Positions 1-6,783 of a DNA stretch of 7,766 nucleotides are shown here, in pieces. Under the pieces are notes generated by a model. The model was not told where the DNA came from. It worked only from the letters and a program-made list of their open reading frames with translations, and did not search any database. A program made the translations under genes and the position numbers. Position 1 is the stretch's first letter, and every line of letters begins with the position of its first letter. Source of the stretch: an uncultured Clostridia bacterium (GTDB lineage Bacteria > Bacillota > Clostridia > Oscillospirales > Oscillospiraceae); the NCBI GenBank assembly GCA_945487445.1, contig CALYTU010000074.1, positions 1 through 7,766 on the forward strand, read 5' to 3'.

Positions 1-2109
1 CAGCGATCCAAAAACGCACTTGTAAAACAGATCGCCTCACAGGACGGAAGAAACGTCCGGATGATCGCCGCCGCCACCGAAAGGCCGGAGGAGGAACGGA
101 TTCTCCGGGTGGCCGCATACTGCCGCGTCTCGACGGATGATATCGATCAGGCCCTTTCCATCCACCTCCAGATCCAGCAGTACATGAAAAAGATCAAGGA
201 GAACCCCAACTGGAAGTACGCGGGCTGCTATGTCGATGACGGCTTTTCCGGCACGAACACGGACCATCGGCAGGGCTTTCAGAAGCTCATGAAGGACTGT
301 ATGGACGGTAAAATCGACATGGTTATCACTAAGGCAGTGAGTCGCTTCGCTCGAAATCTGATGGACTGCATCGGCTGGGTCGAAGCCCTGCAGAACCACG
401 ATCCTCCAGTCCGGGTCTTTTTCGAGCAGGAGAATCTGGACACCATGTCCCAGACCAGCGGCATCATTCTTTTCGTTCTGGCAATGGTGGCGCAGGAGGA
501 AAGCCACATGAAAAGCGAGGCGATCCTGCTCTCGCTGGAGTGGCGTTTCAGTCGAGGCCGCTTCCTGACGCCGCGCCTTTTCGGCTATGACAAGATCGAG
601 GTTCCGGATGGCTTCGGTGGCAAGAAAAAGGTGCTGTCCGTCAATGAGAATGAAGCCCGTGTTGTGCGCTGGATGTACTCCACGCTGGTCAACGGCGGCT
701 CTCCGGAGGAGATGGCAGAGGTTCTTACCGAGATGGCGATTCCCACCGGTGGCCGACGCAGGGACGGGACCATGAACACCCACTGGACTGCCAGTGGTGT
801 CGTGTCCATCCTGCGCAACGAAAAGCACTGTGGCGACGTGCTGGCCCGAAAGACCTACACGCCCAACTATAAGGACCACAAGTCCAAAAAGAACAATGGC
901 AAGAAAAACAAGTATTTTCAGCCAGATCACCACGAGGCCATTGTCAGCCGCTCCATGTGGAATGCCGCCCAGCGGATTCTCAACAGCCGGAAGTACGGCC
1001 ACGAGGGCACCTACCTTCCCATGCGCATCATCGATCACGGTGCTCTTGCCGGGTATATCTCCATGAACCGTGCTTGGGCAGGCTTTGACTTTGAGGATTA
1101 CTACCGCGCCGGTCAAATCGCCATGGGTATGCTCGACGAGGATTTGGAAGTGGATCTGGCCTCGGAGTATCTGCCAGAAGGCGGACGACGCATTGGCGGT
1201 CTTGTAGACGACCACGGCATTGCACAGATCGCCCGCGATCTCACTGCCGCCGAGCAGGAGATCAAGGACGAGCTTGAGGGGAAAACCGTGGAGGCTGCGG
1301 AGAATCAGGCCAAGGAAGATGCCGTGAAATCCTTTCAGGTGGTCAGTGGAGATATGTTCTCCCGCGTCCATGAGCCTGTCATTCGTATCACAACAAAGGG
1401 CATCACCTTCAATAAAAGCTGTATCTCGAAGCTGCCCGGTGCGGAGAACGTGGAGCTCCTGTTTAACCCTGTGGAGCGCATGATGGTCATTCGACCCTGC
1501 AGGCCGGACCATCCCAACGCGATTCCATGGGACGCCAAGTACAAAAGCGCAGCGCCTCTGTGCAAGGTTTTCTATGACAGCATGGGCTGGGAGACGGATT
1601 ACGCCTTTCGGGTCCCGTGCCAGGCCATGAAAAACCCCAATGCAGCGGTCCTCGGCGACACGGTGCTTGTCTTTGATCTGGACAACTACGTGGGCCGCGC
1701 TATGAGCAAAAAGGATGAAGTGATCATTGCCCGGAAGGAAGCGGAAGCCAATACCGAGGAGCGGGAGGACGCCAAGAGCTACTACTATCCGCCCGATGAG
1801 GATGAGCCGCAGGAAATCCGGGATATGGAAGAAAAGTTTCAGCAGGCCGTGGAGGTGAACAAGAAGCTCTTCGGCACCCCGGCTTTTCAGCACGATTCCG
1901 GTGTGCGCGGCTTAAGTGCGGAGAGCTCTGATGAAGAGTGGGACATGATGGTAGAAGCGAGACCGCTGGATATCACCCACACCGTTGATGCCGGTACCGT
2001 GGATGACCTGCTCCTTGAGATTATGGATGACCCACCGGTCCTTCCACAGAGCCAGGAAGCCTATCCGGGCGAGCCCATCGTGGTCGAGCCCATGGGCGAG
2101 GAGGAATGA
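1..2109 (+). CDS. Large serine recombinase (site-specific integrase/excisionase), 5' end open
   Basis: Large serine recombinase, which cuts and rejoins DNA at attachment sites through a serine-DNA covalent intermediate to integrate or excise an element. Residues are numbered from the ATG at 61. The catalytic domain (about 15-160) has AAYCRVSTD with nucleophile Ser24, DDGFSGT (59-65), Arg70, SRFARN (94-99) and QEES (145-148), so the active site looks intact. The recombinase DNA-binding domain follows (about 165-312), ending in the HHEAIVSRSMW segment. The usual zinc ribbon is absent: there is no cysteine between C257 and C454. Instead there is a linker containing a NRAWAGFDFEDYYRA segment, then a domain at 425-545 shared with two downstream genes, then an acidic tail. 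The frame stays open to position 1 with no start codon before ATG 61. That ATG has only a weak purine tract (46-51) upstream, so translation may begin outside the window. Its stop is 3 bases before the next gene. Confidence 0.93.
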   Translation, partial: QRSKNALVKQIASQDGRNVRMIAAATERPEEERILRVAAYCRVSTDDIDQALSIHLQIQQYMKKIKENPNWKYAGCYVDDGFSGTNTDHRQGFQKLMKDCMDGKIDMVITKAVSRFARNLMDCIGWVEALQNHDPPVRVFFEQENLDTMSQTSGIILFVLAMVAQEESHMKSEAILLSLEWRFSRGRFLTPRLFGYDKIEVPDGFGGKKKVLSVNENEARVVRWMYSTLVNGGSPEEMAEVLTEMAIPTGGRRRDGTMNTHWTASGVVSILRNEKHCGDVLARKTYTPNYKDHKSKKNNGKKNKYFQPDHHEAIVSRSMWNAAQRILNSRKYGHEGTYLPMRIIDHGALAGYISMNRAWAGFDFEDYYRAGQIAMGMLDEDLEVDLASEYLPEGGRRIGGLVDDHGIAQIARDLTAAEQEIKDELEGKTVEAAENQAKEDAVKSFQVVSGDMFSRVHEPVIRITTKGITFNKSCISKLPGAENVELLFNPVERMMVIRPCRPDHPNAIPWDAKYKSAAPLCKVFYDSMGWETDYAFRVPCQAMKNPNAAVLGDTVLVFDLDNYVGRAMSKKDEVIIARKEAEANTEEREDAKSYYYPPDEDEPQEIRDMEEKFQQAVEVNKKLFGTPAFQHDSGVRGLSAESSDEEWDMMVEARPLDITHTVDAGTVDDLLLEIMDDPPVLPQSQEAYPGEPIVVEPMGEEE
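2098..2105 (+). promoter_or_regulatory. Ribosome binding site for the 269-residue gene
   Basis: GAGGAGGA lies inside the last codons of the recombinase, with its AGGAGG core 8 bases before the ATG at 2113. The recombinase stop (2107-2109) sits between this site and the start, which favours coupled translation of the two genes. Confidence 0.75.
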
Positions 2110-2112
2110 GCC

Positions 2113-2922
2113 ATGCAGACGTCCCGAAACCCGGCCAAGAGCCGCCCGCTATCTGCGAACGTAAAGCGCCTGATGCGCCTTGCGCGGGCATCGCCGCAGA
2201 ACAGTCAGGTCATCAAGGTGGCGCGGCAGTTTACAGGCCGTGATCTGGCCTACTGCCATAAGCAGGGCAACCTGTTCATGGAGGCCGCCTCTATGGGCTT
2301 TTCTATGGCGGAGTTCGCGCCCCTATTCATGACAAGCCAGCTGGCAGGCGTCTTTGACGTCAGCTTCGCCGCCGCAAACGGCATGGAGAATGATGAGCTC
2401 TCCAACCTGCTCCGTATCCCTATGCTGCTGAAAAGCCCAGAGGTGATTGTGGAAGCCCTTTACTGGATCGACGATATTGTCTCCAAGGCTGAGGACGACC
2501 AGAACAAGAGTCTGCTGCTCTCGCAGGCCTATGAGGCTGAGCGGCTGCGGCTGCCACCGGCTCTGGCGGAGCTACCCGAAGAACCCAATCGAAATGTGGA
2601 CGAGCTGTCCTACGCCTATTGGCTGGGCTATATTTACCGCTGTGAATGCCTGCTCCACGAAGAGTCCAGCCGGATGGTATATGGCGCTTTTGAGGAGCCC
2701 ATCATGCATAGAGCCTATCAGGAGCTTCTCCGCAGCCCTCTGGGCGAGGGAAACCTGATCGACAGCGCCGTGGAGATATGCATGGAGCTTGACCGACTGC
2801 TGGTGGAAAAAATATGGCCGGAGAAGTCCAAGAGGCAACGCCAATTACAGGTAAAAGAGCTGGAGCGCCCTGCCCAGCCAAAAATTGAAGGGAGTATGAC
2901 CAATGCAACAGGATCAGTGTAA
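2113..2922 (+). CDS. Helical protein of unknown function (269 aa)
   Basis: I do not recognise this family with confidence. The 269-residue product appears mostly helical and soluble, with a basic N-terminus (1-43), a hydrophobic helical region (45-125), a loop rich in Pro and Glu (147-160), a second helical region (163-235) and a charged basic tail (236-258). There is no signal peptide or membrane segment. The stretch SYAYWLGYIYRCECLLHEES (166-185) and the following SSRMVY remind me of small helical proteins found beside DUF3791/DUF3990 toxin-antitoxin-type genes in Firmicutes. The stretch around 54-82 is faintly like DUF3791. Both resemblances are from memory and weak. The ATG at 2113 is well supported by an AGGAGG 8 bases upstream and by lying 3 bases after the recombinase stop. 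Its 3' end overlaps the next small gene by 20 bases. Its place directly behind the recombinase suggests a partner or regulatory role, but this is inference. Confidence 0.85.
   Translation: MQTSRNPAKSRPLSANVKRLMRLARASPQNSQVIKVARQFTGRDLAYCHKQGNLFMEAASMGFSMAEFAPLFMTSQLAGVFDVSFAAANGMENDELSNLLRIPMLLKSPEVIVEALYWIDDIVSKAEDDQNKSLLLSQAYEAERLRLPPALAELPEEPNRNVDELSYAYWLGYIYRCECLLHEESSRMVYGAFEEPIMHRAYQELLRSPLGEGNLIDSAVEICMELDRLLVEKIWPEKSKRQRQLQVKELERPAQPKIEGSMTNATGSV
2887..2894 (+). promoter_or_regulatory. Ribosome binding site for the 50-residue gene
   Basis: GAAGGGAG ends 8 bases before the ATG at 2903. It lies inside the end of the preceding gene and is the main support for translation of the short reading frame that follows. 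Confidence 0.6.
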
Positions 2923-3055
2923 ACAGCCAATCACAAACAGTGCCTCTGCCGATACAGATCAGGAGTCTTCCAAACATGAAGACCTGCTTGTGTTCGACAG
3001 GAAGGATTATCAGGTGGTGCACCCGGAGTCCATGCGCCACCGAAAGACTAAGTAA
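2903..3055 (+). CDS. Small protein (50 aa) with a YQVV motif, unknown function
   Basis: A short frame of 50 codons overlaps the end of the 269-residue gene by 20 bases in another frame and stops 15 bases before the next gene's ATG. A purine-rich ribosome binding site at 2887-2894 is correctly spaced. The product is polar and hydrophilic, with an Asp/Glu/Ser-rich N-terminal half (residues 11-27) and a basic C-terminus ending HRKTK. Residues 36-47 read YQVVHPESMRHR, which matches YQVVRREFISHR at residues 66-77 of the 261-residue protein in 7 of 12 positions without gaps. That is where the shared domain begins in the larger protein. The mini-protein could therefore be a remnant of, or a partner for, that domain. 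Without the ribosome binding site and the tight fit it would be easy to overlook. Function unknown. Confidence 0.68.
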   Translation: MQQDQCKQPITNSASADTDQESSKHEDLLVFDRKDYQVVHPESMRHRKTK

Positions 3056-3056
3056 C

Positions 3057-3062
3057 AGGAGG
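3057..3062 (+). promoter_or_regulatory. Ribosome binding site deciding the ATG 3071 start
   Basis: A perfect AGGAGG just after the preceding stop. It is 8 bases from the ATG at 3071 but only 2 bases from the in-frame TTG at 3065, so the ATG is the likely start and the protein has 261 rather than 263 residues. Confidence 0.85.
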
Positions 3063-3070
3063 TTTTGACT

Positions 3071-3856
3071 ATGGTGGACAACATGCAGCCTTGGCCCCAA
3101 CAGAGGCAGGGATTCCGACCCAGTCCACCCGGTATGCAGCGCACCCCATTCCCTGGTGTCCCGCAGCCGGGTACATCGGCGGCACCGGGCATCAGCAGCC
3201 TAACCCGCGAAGAACGGCAGGAAGCCAAGCGCATCGCCGAAGAGGCAAGCTTCAGCTTTGCCGGATATCAGGTGGTACGGCGGGAATTCATCTCCCACCG
3301 CTTTGATCCGGCCATGACCATTCGCGGCAACAGCATCACGTTCAACAATTCCTGCATCAGCAAGCTGGAGGACGCGACTTACATTCAGTTTTTGATCAAT
3401 CCCACAGAACGCAAGCTGGCCATCCGGCCCTGTGACGAGGGTGCCCGTGACGCTGTGCGCTGGTGTGTCGTCAAAGGAGACAAACGCAAGAGCCGCGAGA
3501 TCACCTGCAGGCCCTTTACCACGAAGCTCTATGACCTGATGGGCTGGGAGTCCATCTACCGGTATAAGCTACAGGGCATGCGGATCAACTATCAGGGCGA
3601 GAGCCTGTACCTCTTTGACCTGAGCGCCAAGGAGGCCTTCCTGCCCCAGAGCCGTGACCCGGAGACCGGCAAGATCAAGCGGCCCAAACCGATCCTACCC
3701 AGCGAATGGCTGGAGACCTTTGGCCTCAGCGTCGATGAACACAGGGCCTCGACGGAGATCGATCTGACTGAAGGCTTCGTATCTTCTGATCTGACTGACA
3801 GTGAACCCGCAGCGGAACAGCTGCCTATCACATCCGATACAACGGAGGTATTGTAA
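3071..3856 (+). CDS. Protein sharing the recombinase C-terminal domain (261 aa)
   Basis: The N-terminal 40 residues are rich in Pro, Gln and Gly (PWPQQRQGFRPSPPG begins at residue 7) and look disordered. A short charged helix follows (45-59, REERQEAKRIAEEA). Residues 66-190 are homologous to 425-545 of the upstream recombinase. The core 89-121 (beginning ITFNNSCISKL, ending IRPC) matches recombinase residues 448-480 at 20 of 33 positions with no gap. The later landmarks YDLMGWE (154-160) and LYLFDL (179-184) are also shared. The tail after 190 has a basic PKPILPSEW segment, then an acidic Ser/Thr-rich end. There is no catalytic serine-recombinase domain. A likely role is an accessory protein that binds DNA or the recombinase through the common domain; this is inference. 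The stop overlaps the next start as TAATG, indicating coupled translation. Confidence 0.88.
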   Translation: MVDNMQPWPQQRQGFRPSPPGMQRTPFPGVPQPGTSAAPGISSLTREERQEAKRIAEEASFSFAGYQVVRREFISHRFDPAMTIRGNSITFNNSCISKLEDATYIQFLINPTERKLAIRPCDEGARDAVRWCVVKGDKRKSREITCRPFTTKLYDLMGWESIYRYKLQGMRINYQGESLYLFDLSAKEAFLPQSRDPETGKIKRPKPILPSEWLETFGLSVDEHRASTEIDLTEGFVSSDLTDSEPAAEQLPITSDTTEVL

Positions 3857-4209
3857 TGAGCCCGCAAATCATATTGACGCTGAACCTGATGGAGGATTCC
3901 ATCCTTCTCAACGAGGGTGTGCTGGATGCGCTTGACTGGCCTCGGCAGGTTCAGATTCTCATAAACAAAGAAGAAAAGATGCTGCTGCTCCGGGCCTGCA
4001 CGATTGACGATCAGCAGGCTGTAGTGGTACCTGAAGAACGAACGGTGCAGTTTGAAATCAGCGGCAGAAGCCTTCTGCGCAAGATTAAGCACATGGTCGG
4101 CTGGGAGGATGATCGGCCCAGAATGTGCTATGGGGAGTATCTTCCCGCCCATCAGGCCATCCGGTTTGATCTGAAAGGCGCACAGGCTCTGGACGTGGAG
4201 CAGCAGTAA
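3856..4209 (+). CDS. Minimal version of the shared domain (117 aa)
   Basis: A 117-residue protein made almost entirely of the domain found in the recombinase tail and in the preceding protein. Residues 16-48 (ILLNEG to LLLRAC) align without gaps to recombinase 448-480, with 10 of 33 identities including the first Ile, an Asn, paired hydrophobics and a final R-x-C. The later landmarks MVGWED (80-85) and IRFDL (102-106) correspond to MGWE and the FDL strand in the other two. This is the most diverged of the three copies. The alternation of short hydrophobic strands suggests a mainly beta fold. The start codon is fixed by the TAATG overlap with the upstream stop and by GGAGGT at 3844-3849. Function is unknown; a small subunit that pairs with the larger copies is plausible. 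Confidence 0.88.
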   Translation: MSPQIILTLNLMEDSILLNEGVLDALDWPRQVQILINKEEKMLLLRACTIDDQQAVVVPEERTVQFEISGRSLLRKIKHMVGWEDDRPRMCYGEYLPAHQAIRFDLKGAQALDVEQQ

Positions 4210-4216
4210 GCGCGTC

Positions 4217-4224
4217 AAGGAGGT
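4217..4224 (+). promoter_or_regulatory. Ribosome binding site for the Fic-fold gene
   Basis: AAGGAGGT, a near-perfect anti-SD complement, ends 5 bases before the ATG at 4230 in the 20-base gap after the 117-residue gene. Confidence 0.8.
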
Positions 4225-4229
4225 AGCCA

Positions 4230-6740
4230 ATGGACCGAGAAAAGCTATTCAGGCATTTAGAACAGCGCTATACCTCGAAACGCGACATGATCTCCCGCAT
4301 CCCTCTGGGGACGCAGCCGGACGCACTGTGGCAGGAACTGCTGAATCAGCGACGGTCCAGAAGCACAGTGCTGCCCCTGTACAACTACAAAGGCCTTCCA
4401 TACTGGTTCGTCACGACGGATAAGATGGTTGCCGCCAGTGAGAGGGTCGTGGAGGCCCTGTATGAAATCGAGACTGAGTTTGATCCTTACACGGAGGCTC
4501 TGCCGGTCTCCACGCTGGAGGAGGTGTTCTACACCAGCTATGTGGAAGGCTCCCAGATCAGCATTCAGGCAGCTATGGACTTTCTCACCAGCGATCTGCC
4601 GCCAAGAGACATCGAGGAACAGATGATTGCAAATAACCGACAGGCCAGCAACTATGCCAGCGGCAATCTCTACCGGCCTATCGACGCGGAATATCTGAAG
4701 GAGCTGGTCTACTTACTCACAGATGGTATGGATCAGGGCGGGCAGGATTACCGCTCCACAAACGAAGTGGATTTTACGCCCACCAGTGGAGAAGCCTTTG
4801 CGTTTCCCTCTGTGCGAACCATACCGGACAGGCTGGGTGAGTTGTCCGCCTTTCTGGAATTGCCGAACACACACCCGCTGGTCAAAGCCGCTGTGGCACA
4901 GGCGTACCTGATGATCCTGCGTCCTTTCCCCGAGGGCAATGAGCGTCTGGGCAGGATGGTTTCCAACATCATCCTGCTTCGGGCCGGGTATACGTTCTTT
5001 AGCGAGATCAGCCTGTCCGCCCTCATCGCTCGGAAGAGCTACAGTTATTACGAGGCCATGCTCAACATTCTGCGGGAGGAGAATGGCTGCGATCTGACCT
5101 ACTTTATTGAGTATTATCTTGAGCTCCTCTCCCGCGCTGTGGAGGAACGGCGGCTACGGCAAAGGCAAAAGGAAGAACGGGCTCGGCAGGAAGAAATGGC
5201 ACTTGCCCGTACACCGCTCATGGCAGCTGCCGTGCCTGCGTCTGACCCGACGCCACCTGACAGTGGGAGGCCTGCGCCACCGGGGCCGGAGACTGCAGAG
5301 GCAAGTGAGGTTCCTACGGAAACCGACCCTAACAACCCGGAGAGAGGAGGTGAAAACAAGGACTGGCTCTCGGCAGATTCTTGGGCTGGAAATGAGACGG
5401 AAATGGATTCAGAGACCAGTATAGCAAGGGTGCGGGGCAAGCTCTGCCATCTGGCCTCGAACAGCGGTCCAGTCATGAAAACCGGCGCAAAATTCTTGCT
5501 CAGCCTGATGGACAATCAGGTGGACACGTTTACAGTAGACGACATCGTCAATGGCTGCGGCTTTACTTTGAAGCAGGCAGGCAATTTTGTGACACACCTC
5601 AGAGAGATGAGCCTGATTGAAAGCGTCGGAAAACGGACCAATCGCTGCATGATTTATCAGTTTGCCACCGCCCAACTGCCTCTTGAGCCACAGGATTATT
5701 CGCCGGAGATCATCCAGGCCATTGCGGAGCTCCGCAGCTCGGCAAGATCGGCTAAGGACCGCCGTATCGGCGAGATTCTGGCTGCCAGCCTTTCCAAAGG
5801 GATGATCACGGCTACGGACTATACGGACGCGGAGGATGCAGCAAAAATCTATACGGATATGCTGCTCCCTGAGCAGATGGGCATCGTGAAAAAGGTGGCT
5901 CCCGGTGTATACAGGATCAACCGAAACATCATTGAAACCTTGCCAACACCCAGCGGCTCCCAGAAGACGGCGCTTTCAGCCCTGTATCAGAGCTTCGGAT
6001 CGGAGCCCTTCACCAGAGAAGGCGCGATGGCCGCCATGAAGCTGGGAAAATCCAGTACATGCTCGTTACTCCATCAGCTTTCCTTGCTCCGGTTGATCGA
6101 CTGCCAGGAGAACGACGTTTTTGTGTACCGCCTGCGCGTCAATCCCAACGATCATCCCACGCTCTTTGCCGGAGAGCCTACTCCGCCTGTAAGCCCGCCG
6201 GAGGACAATCACTCTGCGCCAGAGCCTGTGGCAGCTTTGGCAGAAGGATACTCGCAGGATGTGTTGGAGCAGCTGAATATTCTATCCGAATCCTCTACCT
6301 CCAACAGGGACAGGCGCGTTTCCGAAGTGTTGCGATCCTGCCTCGCCAAAGGGACGCTTCTTCGCAGCGATTACGAAGCGCGAGGCTATAGTGACAACAT
6401 GTGGCTGGCCGACACCGCACTGGCAGCCCAGCTTGGTCTGATTACGAAGCAGCCTGATGGCGACTACACGATTAACCGGGAGCTGCAAACAGAATTCTCC
6501 AAGCTCAAGCCCCATCAGAGGAAAGCCATCACCGCTATTTATGAGGCCTTTGGCTACGACACGTTCTCGTCAGAAATGTTTGTTGCCACACTGAATTATT
6601 CCGTTTCCTATACCTACGCATCTCTGCACAAGTTGACCCTACTCCGTATCCTGGAGCAGAAGATCACGGATGAAGGCTGTCAGTACCAGCTTCTCGTGAA
6701 TCCGGAAGATCACCCTGAGTGCTTTATCGAAGCCGCATAA
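4230..6740 (+). CDS. Fic-fold protein with degenerate active site and C-terminal winged-helix-type repeats
   Basis: An 836-residue multidomain protein, far longer than usual Fic proteins (about 200-400). Residues 50-140 match the N-terminal part of class II Fic proteins, with an inhibitory-type motif TSYVEG (102-107, Glu106). The Fic core (about 150-302) ends in LRPFPEGNERLGR (230-242). The family signature is HxFx(D/E)GNGRxxR, so the catalytic His is Arg231 and the second Gly is Glu238. Phe233, Glu235, Gly236, Asn237, Arg239 and Arg242 remain. AMP transfer is therefore doubtful. A charged segment (303-325) and a Pro-rich linker (334-370) follow, then a predicted winged-helix unit (401-478). 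Two homologous units (493-645 and 677-831) follow, separated by a second Pro-rich linker (649-666). Fic proteins with winged-helix C-termini are known, so regulation of transcription or of the element is a reasonable inference. The start is supported by AAGGAGGT. No membrane segment or signal peptide is seen. Confidence 0.9.
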   Translation: MDREKLFRHLEQRYTSKRDMISRIPLGTQPDALWQELLNQRRSRSTVLPLYNYKGLPYWFVTTDKMVAASERVVEALYEIETEFDPYTEALPVSTLEEVFYTSYVEGSQISIQAAMDFLTSDLPPRDIEEQMIANNRQASNYASGNLYRPIDAEYLKELVYLLTDGMDQGGQDYRSTNEVDFTPTSGEAFAFPSVRTIPDRLGELSAFLELPNTHPLVKAAVAQAYLMILRPFPEGNERLGRMVSNIILLRAGYTFFSEISLSALIARKSYSYYEAMLNILREENGCDLTYFIEYYLELLSRAVEERRLRQRQKEERARQEEMALARTPLMAAAVPASDPTPPDSGRPAPPGPETAEASEVPTETDPNNPERGGENKDWLSADSWAGNETEMDSETSIARVRGKLCHLASNSGPVMKTGAKFLLSLMDNQVDTFTVDDIVNGCGFTLKQAGNFVTHLREMSLIESVGKRTNRCMIYQFATAQLPLEPQDYSPEIIQAIAELRSSARSAKDRRIGEILAASLSKGMITATDYTDAEDAAKIYTDMLLPEQMGIVKKVAPGVYRINRNIIETLPTPSGSQKTALSALYQSFGSEPFTREGAMAAMKLGKSSTCSLLHQLSLLRLIDCQENDVFVYRLRVNPNDHPTLFAGEPTPPVSPPEDNHSAPEPVAALAEGYSQDVLEQLNILSESSTSNRDRRVSEVLRSCLAKGTLLRSDYEARGYSDNMWLADTALAAQLGLITKQPDGDYTINRELQTEFSKLKPHQRKAITAIYEAFGYDTFSSEMFVATLNYSVSYTYASLHKLTLLRILEQKITDEGCQYQLLVNPEDHPECFIEAA
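5706..6164 (+). repeat. Protein-level repeat unit 1 in the Fic-fold gene
   Basis: Encodes residues 493-645. It shares with unit 2 the ordered landmarks DRR(I/V)xE(I/L)L, LxKG, DY, a (M/L)G(I/L) turn followed by YxINR, an FG near a (Y)(Q/E)xFG helix, SxLHxLxLLR and the closing VNPxDHPxxF. The repeat is visible in protein, not as near-identical DNA, so it is an old duplication. Confidence 0.85.
6258..6722 (+). repeat. Protein-level repeat unit 2 in the Fic-fold gene
   Basis: Encodes residues 677-831, the second copy of the roughly 155-residue unit, running almost to the C-terminus. It carries DRRVSEVL, LAKG, DYTINR, YEAFGYDTF, SLHKLTLLRIL and VNPEDHPECF in the same order as unit 1. Confidence 0.85.
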
Positions 6741-6770
6741 ACCGAATACGGGATGGTGGGTGGGAACAGA

Positions 6771-6775
6771 AAGGA
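6771..6775 (+). promoter_or_regulatory. Ribosome binding site deciding the ATG 6784 start
   Basis: AAGGA lies 8 bases before the ATG at 6784. An in-frame GTG at 6760 would extend the protein by 8 residues but has no properly placed site, so the ATG is preferred. The rest of the 43-base gap holds a G-rich tract and no recognisable promoter or terminator. Confidence 0.6.
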
Positions 6776-6783
6776 TTTGCATC

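Noticed and set aside
1..60. An attachment site or recombinase promoter at the left edge
   Set aside because: The recombinase frame is open through this stretch and no inverted or direct repeat is visible, so it is more likely coding sequence or the end of an upstream region.
37..1893. A 618-codon open frame on the - strand opposite the recombinase
   Set aside because: It is in codon register with the recombinase and has no recognisable domain. Long antisense frames are common opposite GC-rich genes, while the + strand shows clear catalytic motifs.
3065..3070. TTG at 3065 as the start of the 261-residue protein
   Set aside because: It is only 2 bases after the AGGAGG, too close for initiation. 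The ATG at 3071 has ideal 8-base spacing.
3592..4230. A 212-codon open frame on the - strand across the 261- and 117-residue genes
   Set aside because: It covers parts of two + strand genes whose homology to the recombinase tail proves the + frame. No family is recognised in the antisense translation.
5343..5352. A strong AGAGGAGGTG inside the Fic-fold gene as a possible internal translation start
   Set aside because: No in-frame start codon lies at a proper distance: the first in-frame ATG is at 5403, over 50 bases away. The sequence is explained by the residues ERGGEN in the linker.
6741..6783. A G-rich tract between the Fic-fold and 219-residue genes as a terminator or promoter
   Set aside because: No inverted repeat with a T-run and no convincing -35/-10 pair can be seen in these 43 bases.
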